DNA of 26,777 nt from Gnomoniopsis sp. IMI 355080. Taxonomy: Eukaryota; Ascomycota; Sordariomycetes; Diaporthales; Gnomoniaceae. The notes under the pieces are model-generated. The model ran no database searches. It was given only the letters and a program-made list of their open reading frames with translations, and was not told the origin of the DNA. Made by a program: the position numbers and the translations under genes. Shown here one piece after another: positions 1 through 10,729 of the stretch (positions within the stretch are counted from its first letter, which is position 1; each line of letters opens with the position of its first letter). Location: positions 1 to 26,777 of the forward strand of contig JAPEVC010000342.1 of the NCBI GenBank assembly GCA_027946555.1, in the 5' to 3' direction.

Positions 1-1399
1 CCCCCCCTCCTCTTCCAAAAATGGGCCACACCGCTTCTCCCGGAGAAAAAAGGCCGGGCGGGCTTCTCTGCGTTCCCGGTGGGTGGCTGGTTAAACAAAT
101 AAAAGTAGACTAGCGGTGCCGACTTATCCACAGCCACACCACACACATGGCATGTGTTGGTTGGGAAACAAAAAATCATATGCTATGCCTTTCATTCTCC
201 ATGTGTAAGATTTGAGGTGGTGGTATATTTGGGAACGTATAGTCATAACTCGTTCGACATAATGCCGCAGAACAATCGGAAGTGACATGAACCCAAAAAG
301 GGTAGAAGAAAAGGGTCCCGTGTAAGTCGTTTCGGTCCAGAACATGCCCACCATACCATTCATTCCATTGCAGCACACTAATAAACCAATGCCGCTAAAC
401 CAACACCAAGTACTTGCGTGGCACCTGCAGAAGCCCCCGATTCCCAGTAGCCTAATTTACTTCAACCACCAACCCGTTCCGCCCCAATTCCAAAGAGATC
501 GTCAAATCAGACCTAGCATCCACTTCGCCCGATGCAGGAAGCCGCAATCGACCGCTTGAAGTGTGCGTGCTCCACCCTGACGGCCTGGATAGCTGAATAA
601 TCGTCGCACGGCGGTGAGTCGGGCTGCCGGTTGGCCAGTGCTTTTGCAAGAACATGCAGCATAGTTCCAGTGCGTCGTATAAAACTTCTGAAACACGCGA
701 GGTTGACCGATCCGATCGATCTTTTTTTGGTTTTAGCGGCGGGACCGCCGATCTGCACAGAAAACGGGGACTATCAGTATTTTTATTTTGTCTTTAAGAA
801 AGGGAACGAGCCAGTGAGTTAACAATGCTTTGGTGAAGAAAAGGTGGAAGATTTTGGAGAGCAAATCCCTGAATCTATCTGTTGAGACCTGCAAAAAAAG
901 GCAGCAAGAATTTTTCTTTCTCCGTGCCATACAGTATGCCCGCTGATGCCTTGATAATAGGGGGAAGTGTTTGTGAAAGGAGGTGTTGTGTATGTGTGTG
1001 TGTGTGTATGTGTGTGTATGTTTGTGCGTGTTGATGCAAGGCACGTAGAAACACCATCTAGCGTGTGATTTGAAAACGTCGTCATCAAAGTCATGAGAAG
1101 CCCAGCAGGAAAGCCCATCAGTCATTCAGAAATCCCCATGTATTCAGATTCACTCCATCTGTGGAACGCCTTATGCTCGTTGGAGTCTGGGTTGTTCTTG
1201 TCTCATAGTCTTCATGACAAATCGTAAAACATGAGCGTTGGCAAGAGAAGACACAAAAGCGTGTTTTGATGTTGTGCAGCCGGTTATGCGGCAGATGGTG
1301 GTGTAACGACCAGAGCGCAGATACAGAAAGGAGCAGTCGGCCGCAGACCGGACCAGGGCAAATGTGCGTACACTTGTCCGTGTGTGTGTCACAAGTCCT
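1..1399. other. Gene-free left flank
   Basis: No convincing gene was seen. The open frames here are short, mostly lack an ATG start and resemble no family I recognise. The right part, roughly 1150-1399, probably holds the 3' untranslated region of the minus-strand DUF3824-like gene that ends at 1400. The only clear structure is a TG-rich microsatellite around 983-1031. Confidence 0.6.
983..1031. repeat. TG-rich microsatellite
   Basis: An interrupted dinucleotide run reads as TG on the plus strand, with blocks of TGTGTG broken by TATG and TTTG. It explains the His/Thr-rich open frames on the opposite strand, which are therefore not proteins. It lies about 370 bp beyond the stop of the DUF3824-like gene and probably varies in length between strains. 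Confidence 0.85.
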
Positions 1400-3634
1400 C
1401 TACCTCCTGTCGGAATACCCAACAGGAGGTGCAGGCAAGGCCGTGGCGTAGGGATTCCCATCTTGGTAATGGGGCCCATCGTCGGCATACCTGCGCGGAG
1501 GACCTGCCGGAGCACGACTGTTAGCCCTGGACCTTCTGTTGTCGATGTATCTGCCGTCGTCGTAGTCGCTGGCATATCCCGCATCGTAGTGGTCGTCATC
1601 CGACGGATGTTCGGGCTTCTTGCGCTGCCTTTCAAGGCGCGCCATTCTCTTTTGATGGCGCGTCTCCTTCTCTTCCCGAAATTCCGCCAGCTCATGGGAC
1701 ATTTCACGAGCTTCCTTCATCTCCGAGATGGCCCCCTTGATGCCCATGGCTGCGATACCGACTGATGCAGCATCCTGCAGCAGCGCCTTGGACTTGAGTT
1801 TCTTTGCCTCTTCCGGGCTGAGCTTCCCCGCCTTCACGGCCTTGTGCCGCGCGTTCCGCTTCTCCATGCTTTGATACACATTGTGTGCCGCGTGAATGGT
1901 GGCCACGGCCGCCAGGCCTGTGGTCAAGAGTTGCTTACCTCGCATTTTCTTCGCCCTCTTCTCGTCCTCATCCGAGTCGCCCAGGTCCGAACTCGAGATC
2001 GACCCTCGGGACGACGCTCGGCTCCTGGGCGCAGTACCCCGCGACCGGTTGCGTCCCCCTCGAGCGACCGACCGATCGTCGTCGTACGAGTCGTAGCGCT
2101 TTCCTGCACCCCGCGAACCCTTTCCGTCGCGCGAGTAATAACTATCGTCGTCGTCGCTGTAGCGCCCTCCTCTTCCGCTTCGGCGTGAGTCTACATCGCT
2201 GTCATCATCCTTCTTGCCAAAGCCAATTTTGGCCAGTCCGCGGCGCGCTGTGTCCACGACACTACGGCTGCGGCTGCGTTGACGCCTGCGTGGCGACTCG
2301 TCTCGACTGTCGTACGAGTCACGGGACATGCTGCGACGGCGAGAGCGAGAGCGGTCTTCGCGGATGTTATCGACAGCCTTCTTGGCACCAATGGCACCCA
2401 GACCAGCCGTGGCCAGAGCCGCTAAACCCATACCGCCGCTCTTTCCGCCACGGCTCTCAGACCTGGCACGAGAACGCGATCGGCTGCGACCTGTCTTCTC
2501 GTCCTCGACGATTTCCCTCTTGGAACCGTTAATCATGCGATTACCAATGAGACCACCGATAACAGACTCAGCCAGCCCGAGCTTGCTACCGTCTTTGCCA
2601 GGCTTCTGGGCCGCATCGATGGTAGCAGCACCAGCAGCTGCGGTGAGGACGCGCTTGGCCTTCTCGCCCTTCCAGCCACCAGGCTCCTTGGAGACGCGGA
2701 ATGCCTCGGTTGCACCAGCGATGAGCGAGGCCATGGCGGCCTTCTGGATCTTGCTGCCGCCGCCGCCACCACCACCGCCGCTCTTGTCTCTTCCGGGGGA
2801 TCCGGCGCGGCTTCGGGTTTCGCCTCGCCCATCACGGCTCCGGTCTCTGCCTCCGCCGTGGTGGTCTTTTTCCTTGTCATTACCACCACCGCCACCCATG
2901 ATGGTCTTCAGTGCGCCACCGAGACCGGCAGCGGCGAGGGCACTCTCAAGAAAGTTCTTGTGGCCCTTCTTCTGCTTCTCGTCTTCGTCGTCGGAATAGT
3001 ACTCGGTCACGCGTCCATCACGGCCCCGGTGGACGATGTGGGTGGATTTCTTCTCCTTTTTGTCGGCACGCTTGTTGTAAAAATCGGCGCCCTGGTAAGC
3101 AGCAAATGCGCCAGCAGCACCCAGCGCAGCCGAGGATAGAACGTTGCGGTGGACGTCGTCACGATGCTCGGTGGCCTCTTTGCGGTCATACAACTCCTTG
3201 CCGCCAAGTGCGACAGCGGCACCAGCCACGGCAGCAATGATCTTCTCCTGATTGCTCAGCATGCGCTTCTTCTTGCGCTCCTCCTCCTCGATGTAGACGC
3301 TCTCAGCCTTCTTGGTGCGCGGCCTACGCGGATAGTCATCGTAGTCGTCGAAGCCTCTGCTCCGACGGGAGTAGACGGAGCGAGCATCGTCGTAGTCGTC
3401 GTAAGGCTCAGCGGACCGGGCGCGTTGAACGTCGCCGCGACGGTAGCCTGGTGGGGGAAAGTCTCTGTGGATTTCCTCGATACTTTCCTCGCGGCCTCTG
3501 GGCACGAGGTCATGGGATGGCTGAACCCTCAGATACGGGTCGTTAGGCTCAACGTACTCTTCGCGGTAGTATTGTTGTTGTCTAGTAGCACCACCGCGCT
3601 CCCGACGGGGCGGGTAGTCGTCGTAGCCCGACAT
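1400..3634 (-). CDS. DUF3824-like RS/glycine-rich repetitive protein
   Basis: One uninterrupted exon encodes 744 aa. The start is the ATG at 3634 (MSGYDDYPP...), because the frame further upstream opens only with non-ATG codons. The protein alternates short Ala/Gly-rich helical segments, near residues 130-145, 164-182, 228-247, 296-312, 328-342, 352-368, 400-418, 565-583 and 618-638, with highly charged linkers. The linkers include RS/SR tracts (383-395, 427-458, 529-545), acidic Asp/Tyr runs, a Gly run (286-293) and a basic coiled-coil-like stretch (636-673). The C-terminus is Pro/Tyr-rich. This layout matches ascomycete proteins annotated with DUF3824 or glycine-zipper domains. Their molecular role is not established to my knowledge; the composition suggests membrane-associated or self-assembling behaviour, which is inference. 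The stop is TAG at 1400-1402. Confidence 0.85.
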   Translation of the reverse strand: MSGYDDYPPRRERGGATRQQQYYREEYVEPNDPYLRVQPSHDLVPRGREESIEEIHRDFPPPGYRRGDVQRARSAEPYDDYDDARSVYSRRSRGFDDYDDYPRRPRTKKAESVYIEEEERKKKRMLSNQEKIIAAVAGAAVALGGKELYDRKEATEHRDDVHRNVLSSAALGAAGAFAAYQGADFYNKRADKKEKKSTHIVHRGRDGRVTEYYSDDEDEKQKKGHKNFLESALAAAGLGGALKTIMGGGGGNDKEKDHHGGGRDRSRDGRGETRSRAGSPGRDKSGGGGGGGGSKIQKAAMASLIAGATEAFRVSKEPGGWKGEKAKRVLTAAAGAATIDAAQKPGKDGSKLGLAESVIGGLIGNRMINGSKREIVEDEKTGRSRSRSRARSESRGGKSGGMGLAALATAGLGAIGAKKAVDNIREDRSRSRRRSMSRDSYDSRDESPRRRQRSRSRSVVDTARRGLAKIGFGKKDDDSDVDSRRSGRGGRYSDDDDSYYSRDGKGSRGAGKRYDSYDDDRSVARGGRNRSRGTAPRSRASSRGSISSSDLGDSDEDEKRAKKMRGKQLLTTGLAAVATIHAAHNVYQSMEKRNARHKAVKAGKLSPEEAKKLKSKALLQDAASVGIAAMGIKGAISEMKEAREMSHELAEFREEKETRHQKRMARLERQRKKPEHPSDDDHYDAGYASDYDDGRYIDNRRSRANSRAPAGPPRRYADDGPHYQDGNPYATALPAPPVGYSDRR
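2756..2779 (-). repeat. In-frame GGN repeat encoding polyglycine
   Basis: Eight consecutive glycine codons (residues 286-293 of the DUF3824-like protein) form a GCC/ACC triplet run on the plus strand. It separates an RS-rich linker from the Ala-rich segment at 296-312. Length variation between isolates is likely. Confidence 0.8.
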
Positions 3635-3933
3635 GGCTATAGTTTGTGGGCAACAGGTGACGTCACAGGCCAAGTCGTGGAAATGTTCTGTGAATGAGAA
3701 TTAAAAGATAGCAAGCAAGAGACCACAGCCGCTCTGCTGGTGTTTGTTCAAGAGTGGCTTGTATTTGTTGTTGAGGTAGTAAAGGCTGAGAAATAGCACC
3801 AGGTCGTGGGTTTTGTTTGAGTGTTGTCGGTGGGAGGGGATCAGCTGGGCGGAGGAAATGTTCGGATGAGGGGGAAGTGGCTTGTATGTGAGAGTGAGAA
3901 TGGGTGTGTGGGTTGGGAAGGGGTGGCTGCGGA
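3635..3933 (-). promoter_or_regulatory. Probable 5' leader of the DUF3824-like gene
   Basis: On the minus strand no ATG occurs between the start at 3634 and one whose CAT complement lies at 3934-3936. The stretch is C/T-rich on that strand. Both are typical of a fungal 5' untranslated leader. The transcription start cannot be placed and no convincing TATA box was seen. Confidence 0.5.
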
Positions 3934-3936
3934 CAT

Positions 3937-6843
3937 GGTCGGCGCAACCTAAAATAAGACGGAAAGAGTGGGCAGAGACTGGCAAGACTCGTTGGGATCT
4001 GGAACCTGGGCCAGGGAGGCCTGGGAGGGCAGCCACGCTCGACGCCGCGGGAAATGCTAACGTGATTGCTTGATACTCTGCTTGCGCTTATGCAGCCATC
4101 GACGTATTACTCTAGTTCAATTTCTTCTTCTTCTTTTTGTTGTCTACCCCTTGGACCCTTGGAGGGCCAAGAGAGGTAGAGAGAAGAACCAAGGTCTTGG
4201 TCTGTCTATTCCAACATGTTTTGATACTTGCAGCACCGGGTCCTACAACACAGGGTCCCTTTCCAGCGCAAGGGCTGTGGCAGTGAGTCTCATCCGGGAG
4301 ACGGGGACACGGAATAAGCCATCACATAGTACATTAGGTGGCAAGATAGTATAACCCCCCGTCATGGTGGTGGCCTCCGTATCAGGCCGACAGCATGTTT
4401 CGGACCCAACGAGAAACAAGTCCTGTCCTGTCCTTTCCTGTCCTGTCCGACCCAGCCCCAACGTCGCAGTCCACTCAGAGCACCTCAAAGACATGCACGT
4501 TGACGCAGGCCCCTTCCTGAGAGGGACAGAGGCTAGGTACCTACTGAATCTTGACTGGCAGACTGGCAGGGCAGTCTTCTAGTCGTGCTGCTTCGCCTTG
4601 TCCACAACACGGACTCTGTCATTTTGGTGGGGCAAACAACTCGATGCCCGTTCTTGAAGGATTACCCATGCAGCAGCCCCGATGATATTACACCACTGTC
4701 ACTGTGAACGGGCTGCTGGCGGCTGCTTACTACCATTGCCTCCCACACGGGAAGAACGGAACTATTCGAGGCCTCACCCTCCTGTCATACGGTCATACCA
4801 TCTCAGTTGAATAAAGGGCCGGAGAACGCGGAAGAAGCGTGGGCAGTAAATGGGGCTGCGCAGTCACAGGCCCTTGTCTCCAGTATGGTGAGGTGAATGC
4901 ACCTTTTCTGCGTCTCACTTGCCGCTTGCCCTGTTGAGAGGGGTCGAGACAAGCCCTGGGGCGTGCCTCGCGCAGCATCGGATGTGCGCTGGTTTGCTAC
5001 CATACTGTCCATCGTACAGTATATGCTGTAGCAGCATAGGGCGACATGATCACGACTCGCACTCTTTTCTAAACTCAATGAAGCATTCCAGCCCAATCCT
5101 CAACTTGGGACCCCTGTCTCTCCAGCCACATCTGCCGAGCCCCGTAATGACGTAGCGTACCCAGGTGTATTTTGCACACACGCAGCCCTCCAATATAGAC
5201 CTATCTTGGTGAGCTGTGCCCGGCTGTCGACAACATCGGGACTTTGTCCACTTCATATAAACCTGCTTGAACAATCATTAGAACGAAACTAAAATACCTA
5301 GCATTCTTTGAAAGCCTGCGCAATATGAAGGGACGTCTGAATATCTGCTTGACTGGTGATCGGCTCGGGCCGACTTCGACGATCAGGGACGGCCGCTTTG
5401 AAGACTCTCATACTTGGCCAGATCCGGGACGGCGTCGTCTGAAAGACTCAATGCCATTGTCTTGATTGCTCTAAAAGCAGCCTGCCAATGACCATGTGTG
5501 TGTGCCATATCTGATGGGAGTTCATTCTGGGCCTCTAAATAGTCTCGAGACAGCGAGCCAGTCCTGGTGTAATAGGTCACCCCACTGAACAAGCGTGTGC
5601 AATGCTCTCTGTCGCAGACCTTTATATTGCCCATGGAGAACTTGTATGTACATTGCATAATTGATTCGAGAGGACCCCTGGCCTCCAACTACTAGTCTAT
5701 CTCGCTGCAATACCTCGCTTGTTGTGCAATCGCTGCCCTGCTCCTGTTTTGGTGGTGTCCTAGCCGTATCATACAACACCAACTTTGATCAAAGGAGAGC
5801 AGAAACTTATGAATAGATCTTTTTTTTTGTCTTCCCGTACCATAAACCCTGCCAGAAAAAAAAGTTCGGGGAGATCGAAATATGACCACCTTGTGAACAC
5901 AAGAGTGAGAATGTCAAGTTCATCTCCTTTCATTGTCCTTGTCCCTTCTCCTTCCTTGCTTCATTTACCCCCACTCAACTCAGAAATTCCCAATTGCCGT
6001 CCTGTAGCTGGCCTCTCACAGTGAAGGCCATTATCCACTTGTCGTAAGAAAGGGGCAGAGATTGGCAATGCTTTTGTTTGACTTTTCCTTCATGCTGCCT
6101 TAACATCAAATCTTTGGGAATTGGTCGAATAAAACTGTGCTTTTGTGGTCACGGCAGTAGACTGCCGACAAAGAAATCAATTAATCATAGAGCCAGATCC
6201 CCGGGGCAGCAGCTTGCTGCAATGCAGATTCCCTTCATAGCCTCGTCCACATCTCTGGACAGGCCCATGAAACGCTCTTCTCCTGGTGCTCCTTCTCTGG
6301 GCTCAATTCTTTCATTGCAATACTTCTCAATATGATGGATCTGGGGTTGCCACTTCAATCGAAGGCCTGGCACTTCGCGAGCGCTGTGCTGAGGTGAATG
6401 TTGTGGTGCAGTAGTGGTGAATGTCAATGTCGAAAAAGGCAGCTGCTCCAGCAAGCCTATCCTCTTAAGCTGGGCACTATTGGGATCAGGCCACAGACAG
6501 AAGCCACACTGTGAATTGTGTCGAAGGGGCAACACCATCTTGAGGCTCTCCACTGATCAGTGTCCCCACAACCATTGGTTCGACCCGTAGAGTTGCTGCT
6601 GAACAATTGCCTGCATAAGACGCCCAAAGGACTTGGATATCAATATCGACAATGCCAGACCCCAAAGCTCCTTGACAAGGCATCTCGATGTAAGGTTCCC
6701 GACTTGCTCCTCTTGCCTTGCATGGCCTCAAATAGATGAGCCATTATCTCTGGACTTCAGCAATGAAAACAAGGGTATCAATCCAGCTTTTCCAACCCCA
6801 GCCAAATGGTAGGAGATATGGCCACCTTGTTCCAGGTGCTTGA
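3937..6843. other. Intergenic stretch, no confident gene
   Basis: No recognisable gene was seen between the DUF3824-like promoter and the LARP stop. A minus-strand ATG frame at 5658-5383 (91 aa) has a protein-like composition but resembles no family I know. A pentanucleotide repeat lies at 4421-4449. A TATA-like ATATAAA lies near 5257 on the plus strand with no supported gene after it. From about 5.88 kb rightwards the DNA is markedly poor in CpG. The part next to 6843 should contain the LARP 3' untranslated region. Confidence 0.55.
4421..4449. repeat. Short TCCTG tandem repeat
   Basis: Five copies of the pentanucleotide TCCTG or its one-base variant TCCTT are arranged head to tail, followed by a partial copy. 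The tract is intergenic and no function is apparent. Confidence 0.85.
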
Positions 6844-9751
6844 TTAGACCTGTCCTTCATTGCTGTTGACAGTCTCTTGAACAATTCTGTAGTGAGACTG
6901 TAGCACGCCATAGACTGGATGCCCGAGACCCCAGATTCCACCAACTTTGCTATTCAGAGAAAGCAAGCTTTTGTAGCACTGGACAAGGTTGGAATGGCCA
7001 AACTTGCTGGGGATCTTGGCAGTTGCATCTTCCAAGGCAGTCTGTTTGAACTCCTTGTACATGGAAACGTTGAAGTTCTCCGTGAGATAGTGTGACCAGA
7101 ACCTGTACAGCACCTTCATGCTGGCTGGCAATTCTCCCGGGCTTGCTGCCTGGCGCTGCGCAATGGCACGCTGACGCAACTCCACATATGTCTCGTCATT
7201 ATTAGTGTCAGAGACTTGGGAAGAGTGCCCATTTTTGGCACGGTAAGCAGGAGACTTGGTCGCTTCATCCCTAGACTATTTGTTAGCGATCAAGCTTACA
7301 CCAAAGGCTTGACCAATTTAAATTGGCAAGTGAGCAGACAGTAAAATGATGTGCTTACGGGTTTGAGGACTCAGGGTCAACGTGGACGCCGTTAGTCTTC
7401 ACTTCAGATACATCATCAGCAGTGGTACCATTGGGCAGCTTCTTTGTGTCCTGGCCTTGAGCTACCACGTGCAGACTGGCACATTGCGGGTCGGTGACCG
7501 TCTGTGCGGCCATCAATATGTCTTCCATCGCCTGCTCTGTCCACTCAGATTGGGCAAAGCCACCGGGAAATCCATTCGGAGCGGCGTTCACTGGAGAGAA
7601 CTCTGGCGCCGCGACGTTCAAAGGAGAATTGTCGAAAGCGCCGTGACCGTTGATGTGTGGTCCATTGCCAGAGAATTGGTGCCGATTCATGTAACCCGGA
7701 TGCATGTCTCCAGGGTAGGCTTGCCCAAACTGTGGTGACATTGGGTTATATGGAGGATATGGCATTCCTTGATAGTACGCGTTTCCGGGAGCAGTTCTGG
7801 GGTGTGGGACACACTTTGTGGGCCCTGGGTTGCGCGTAGTCGAATCTCCGTCATTGAGGAACTTTTGCCAATCTTCCCGACGACGCATGAGCTCTTTACC
7901 ATCTCCGATGACAAACTCAATCGATGGACAGTCTTGGACCGCGGCTCTCACAGCATTCTCATCACCGCCAGAAATTCCGTGTATCCTTCTGAAGTTTGCG
8001 ACGACATCAAAGGCAACAAAACCTTCGGCATCCATCTGGCGCCTCAAGAACACGTCTGTCCCTAGGTTCTCGTCGGAGAAATAGTACTCGAGCTGTCTGC
8101 CGAGGGCTTGGTGGCGCAAAAGGAGGTAGTCGGTTTGAACTGGCTGCGGTGGGAAATTTGCTGGACCAAAGTTGGCGAATTGATTGAAATCCGGAGCGGC
8201 CTGGTGGGTCTGCTGTGGGTGCATCTTGCCCATGCCGTTGAGAGGTCCCTTATAACCATTGCTCAAAGAGGCTGGGCGACCACCACGACCGCGGGGAGCG
8301 GGACCGCCGTATTGGTTCTGAGAAAACCCAGACCCAAAAGTTGGAGGGCTGTGAGTGCTGCCACGCGCAGCGCCATTGCCATTGGACATAAAATGCTGTT
8401 GTCCGTTGTGTGCGCCTCGCCCGTTGGTATGAGCTCCTCCACGTCGGGGCCTGGGCTCTTTGTGGCTTGCAAAACCGTCCTTCTTCACATACTCGTTGCC
8501 AGCAGATGACTTGGAGTTCTCGTTTTTGGCTGCAGGGAAGTCACCAGAGCCATAGCCAGAGCCCCGAGCTCCTGAGGCAATCGATTGTTTTCGCTGGGTG
8601 GTTTGATCGGCTGAGAATTTCTTGCTCTTTTCGGATGGGACAAAAGTTGCCCGCGAGTCCTCGCGCGACTTGCCCTGTGGTTCAACTCCTCCCTCCTTGG
8701 TTGCGGAAGCATCGCCGACTGCGCCTTGTACCTTTTCACTTGAGATGCTGACGCTTGATGCGTGACCGCGGCCAGAACCTCGTCCGGCCTGTCCCCCGGC
8801 ACGAGGAGGCTTAGGCCCATTGCGCGGCGGCAATGGAGTGCTGAAAACAACAGTCGGGTTGATCTCCATCTTTTGCCATCCCTTTGGACGGGTTGTCTTG
8901 ACTCCGTCGTCCTTCTTGTCCTTTACGTCTGGCTCGGCAGTCGTCTTCCGCTTGCCATCTTCAGCCACGACAGTGTCTGGCGTGGGCCACGATGACGCAT
9001 CCTCAACGGCAGAGGATGGAACGGGGCTCTGCTCACCCTTCTCGTTTACGCGGTGACCACGAGGCTTTCGGCCAGACTGATCGACGGATGTGCGAGGTGC
9101 CTCGCTAGACTTTGTCGAGTTACGCAGAGTCTCAGCAGTCTGAACTTCAGGGTTGTGACCTGCCTTAGTTGAGACCTCTAGGGCAGGCTTGCTCTTTGAG
9201 TCAGCAGCAGCAAGACTTGAAGCCAAGCTAGGCTGTTTGGCTTTTGCCGCAGCGGCACGTTGCTCCCAAATGTTAACCGACGGAGGCGCTGCCTCGGTCA
9301 GCTTGATGGGCACAATCTCTTTCTCTGGTTCGGGCGGAGTCTGCTCGCCCTCGACGTCCTTGTCGGAATTCCTGCCCTTCCTGCCCTTTCGGCTCTTCTT
9401 AGAGTCAGTAGCTTCAGATGAGCGGCCCGACTGGCGAGCTGGCTTTTCATTTGTAGCCTGGTTGTGTGCCTTGGTAGTATCTCGTGACGCGGTCGTGTCG
9501 TCCTTTGGTGGGAGGGACACGGGCTCATCCCCGCCTTTCTTAGAACCCACATCCGCATCGATCTGAGAGCTTTTGACAGATTCAGACACTTCGGAAGTTG
9601 TGGAGAAGGTCTTTGCAGACGCGTCGGGAGCCGTCGTGACAGAGCTCGCGTCGTCCTTTGTTTGAGAATCGGCAGCAGGGGCCGGTGAGCTCGTCTGGGC
9701 TGGGGTGCGGCCCTTTGCGGCTTGTGCATAAGAAAAGGTAGTTGCAGACAT
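6844..9751 (-). CDS. La-related RNA-binding protein (LARP1/Sro9-like), two exons
   Basis: The model joins 9751-7359 and 7270-6844, giving 939 aa. The start is the ATG at 9751 (MSATTFSYAQAAKG), a typical N-terminus for this fungal family; the upstream extension lacks ATG. A long disordered region carries conserved patches (SVNIWEQRAAAA near 158-169; GWQKMEINPTVVFSTPLPP near 291-309) and RGG-type stretches (about 436-492). The La motif spans about 541-635 (LRHQALGRQLEYYFSDENLG, later LMRRREDWQKF). Exon 2 supplies TYVELRQRAIAQRQ and, at about 849-880, a segment around FWSHYLTENFN resembling the DM15 repeats of LARP1. Family members bind mRNA and ribosomes and affect mRNA stability or translation in the cytoplasm. 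Exon 2 uses fewer CpG-containing codons than exon 1. The C-terminal 40 residues are the least certain part. Confidence 0.88.
7271..7358 (-). other. Spliceosomal intron of the LARP gene
   Basis: This 88-nt intron has donor GTAAGC, a branch-site-like GCTAAC about 20 nt before the acceptor, and acceptor TAG. It is a phase-2 intron, and splicing joins CC to G to give a proline codon. Without splicing the donor itself creates an in-frame TAA (CCG TAA), which is why a plain reading frame ends at 7355. The conserved LARP C-terminal sequence directly after the acceptor supports the model. Confidence 0.88.
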
Positions 9752-10729
9752 CTTGAGAGTTGTCTCGCGACGAGTTGATGATGTCACTTTAAGGGCACCT
9801 CAGGCTCTGCACCGTCGATCTGCAAAGGCAATGCGCAGTTGCAGAAAGCCCAATGGGTTGGGCGTCTTGACAGGTTGTGTTCCACGTACCCAGGGACGCC
9901 TCGAAGGAAGAGAGCACACGAGTGTCGTGGACGGAGAGGTTCGGGGCACCCCTCCGCGCGAAACCGACGGACTCGTGGGTATGGATGGCGCGGGGCGGTA
10001 CGTACAGGGGGGCGTCGCACGGATCTCGAAATATTAGACGTCGGAGAATCTGGATTCGGGGTGTGTGAGCTTAGGATCGAGTTGGCAGACTGCGGATGAT
10101 CAAGATGTGGTGGACGGCCGGAGACAGTGGGAGTTGGGCGGGTTTGAAAAAAAAATGTACTCGGGTACTGACCCGTTAGTCTAGCGCCTTGGGCTGCGCG
10201 GGGTGCCTGCAAATAGCGTAGGAGAAAAATAAGAAAAAGTGACAAAAAACGGCCGGGCCACCAAGCCAGCTGCTTGGTATAATGAGGAGGAGGCTTGCTT
10301 GCCACTGCAATCGAGGGACAACAGTTGCAATGGAATGGCTGCAGTAGTGGTGAATGCGGAAAAAAAAAAGTAAAAGTCGGGGGAAATTGGCTGGGTCTGG
10401 GGCACCGCCGGGAATACCAGAGTAGGGTCAGAAAGAATTGGCAAACCTCGACGAGTGGTGTCTGAAGTGTCAGAACTCCTCCGAAAGAATACTGCCAATG
10501 AATGCCTGATACCAAATAGAAAGACCCTTTTTTTTCCTGCCAAATGGTCGGAATAGGACCTGTCAAAGTAAATCAAGAAGATGTTGCAGTTTGTGCGTGT
10601 GGGAAGGAAAAGGCTGGGCGAGGAGCACAGGTGGGTGCTACGAGAGTGGAATGCGAATTGTGGACGAGAAACAGACGTCGTTGAATTTTGGTGTGAAAAT
10701 CAAAGTGGAACCTTGAAAAATCTACCGTG
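9752..10729 (-). promoter_or_regulatory. Long ATG-free 5' leader of the LARP gene
   Basis: By line-by-line reading, no ATG trinucleotide occurs on the minus strand from just above the start at 9751 up to one whose complement begins at about 10731, nearly 1 kb. The plus strand of the same DNA has many. The minus strand is pyrimidine-rich. This points to a long scanned leader, possibly with an intron. A 783-nt open frame inside it (10566-9784) starts only with TTG and is not treated as a gene. Confidence 0.55.

Noticed and set aside
1364..3697. Several long frames on both strands over the DUF3824-like gene
   Set aside because: They are shadows of the repetitive GC-rich coding sequence. Only the 744-aa minus-strand frame has the family's organisation and a proper ATG.
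5383..5658. 91-aa ATG frame (-)
   Set aside because: The composition is plausible, but there is no recognisable domain, no splice partners and no promoter evidence. It is noted under the intergenic entry only.
6574..6592. T-loop-like GGTTCGACCC
   Set aside because: The flanking bases do not form a T-arm stem, and no anticodon arm or acceptor stem was found at tRNA spacing.
9784..10566. 783-nt open frame (-) abutting the LARP start
   Set aside because: It opens with TTG and contains no ATG. Its composition is low-complexity Pro/Ser/Phe/Arg from a pyrimidine-rich leader, and no family is recognised.
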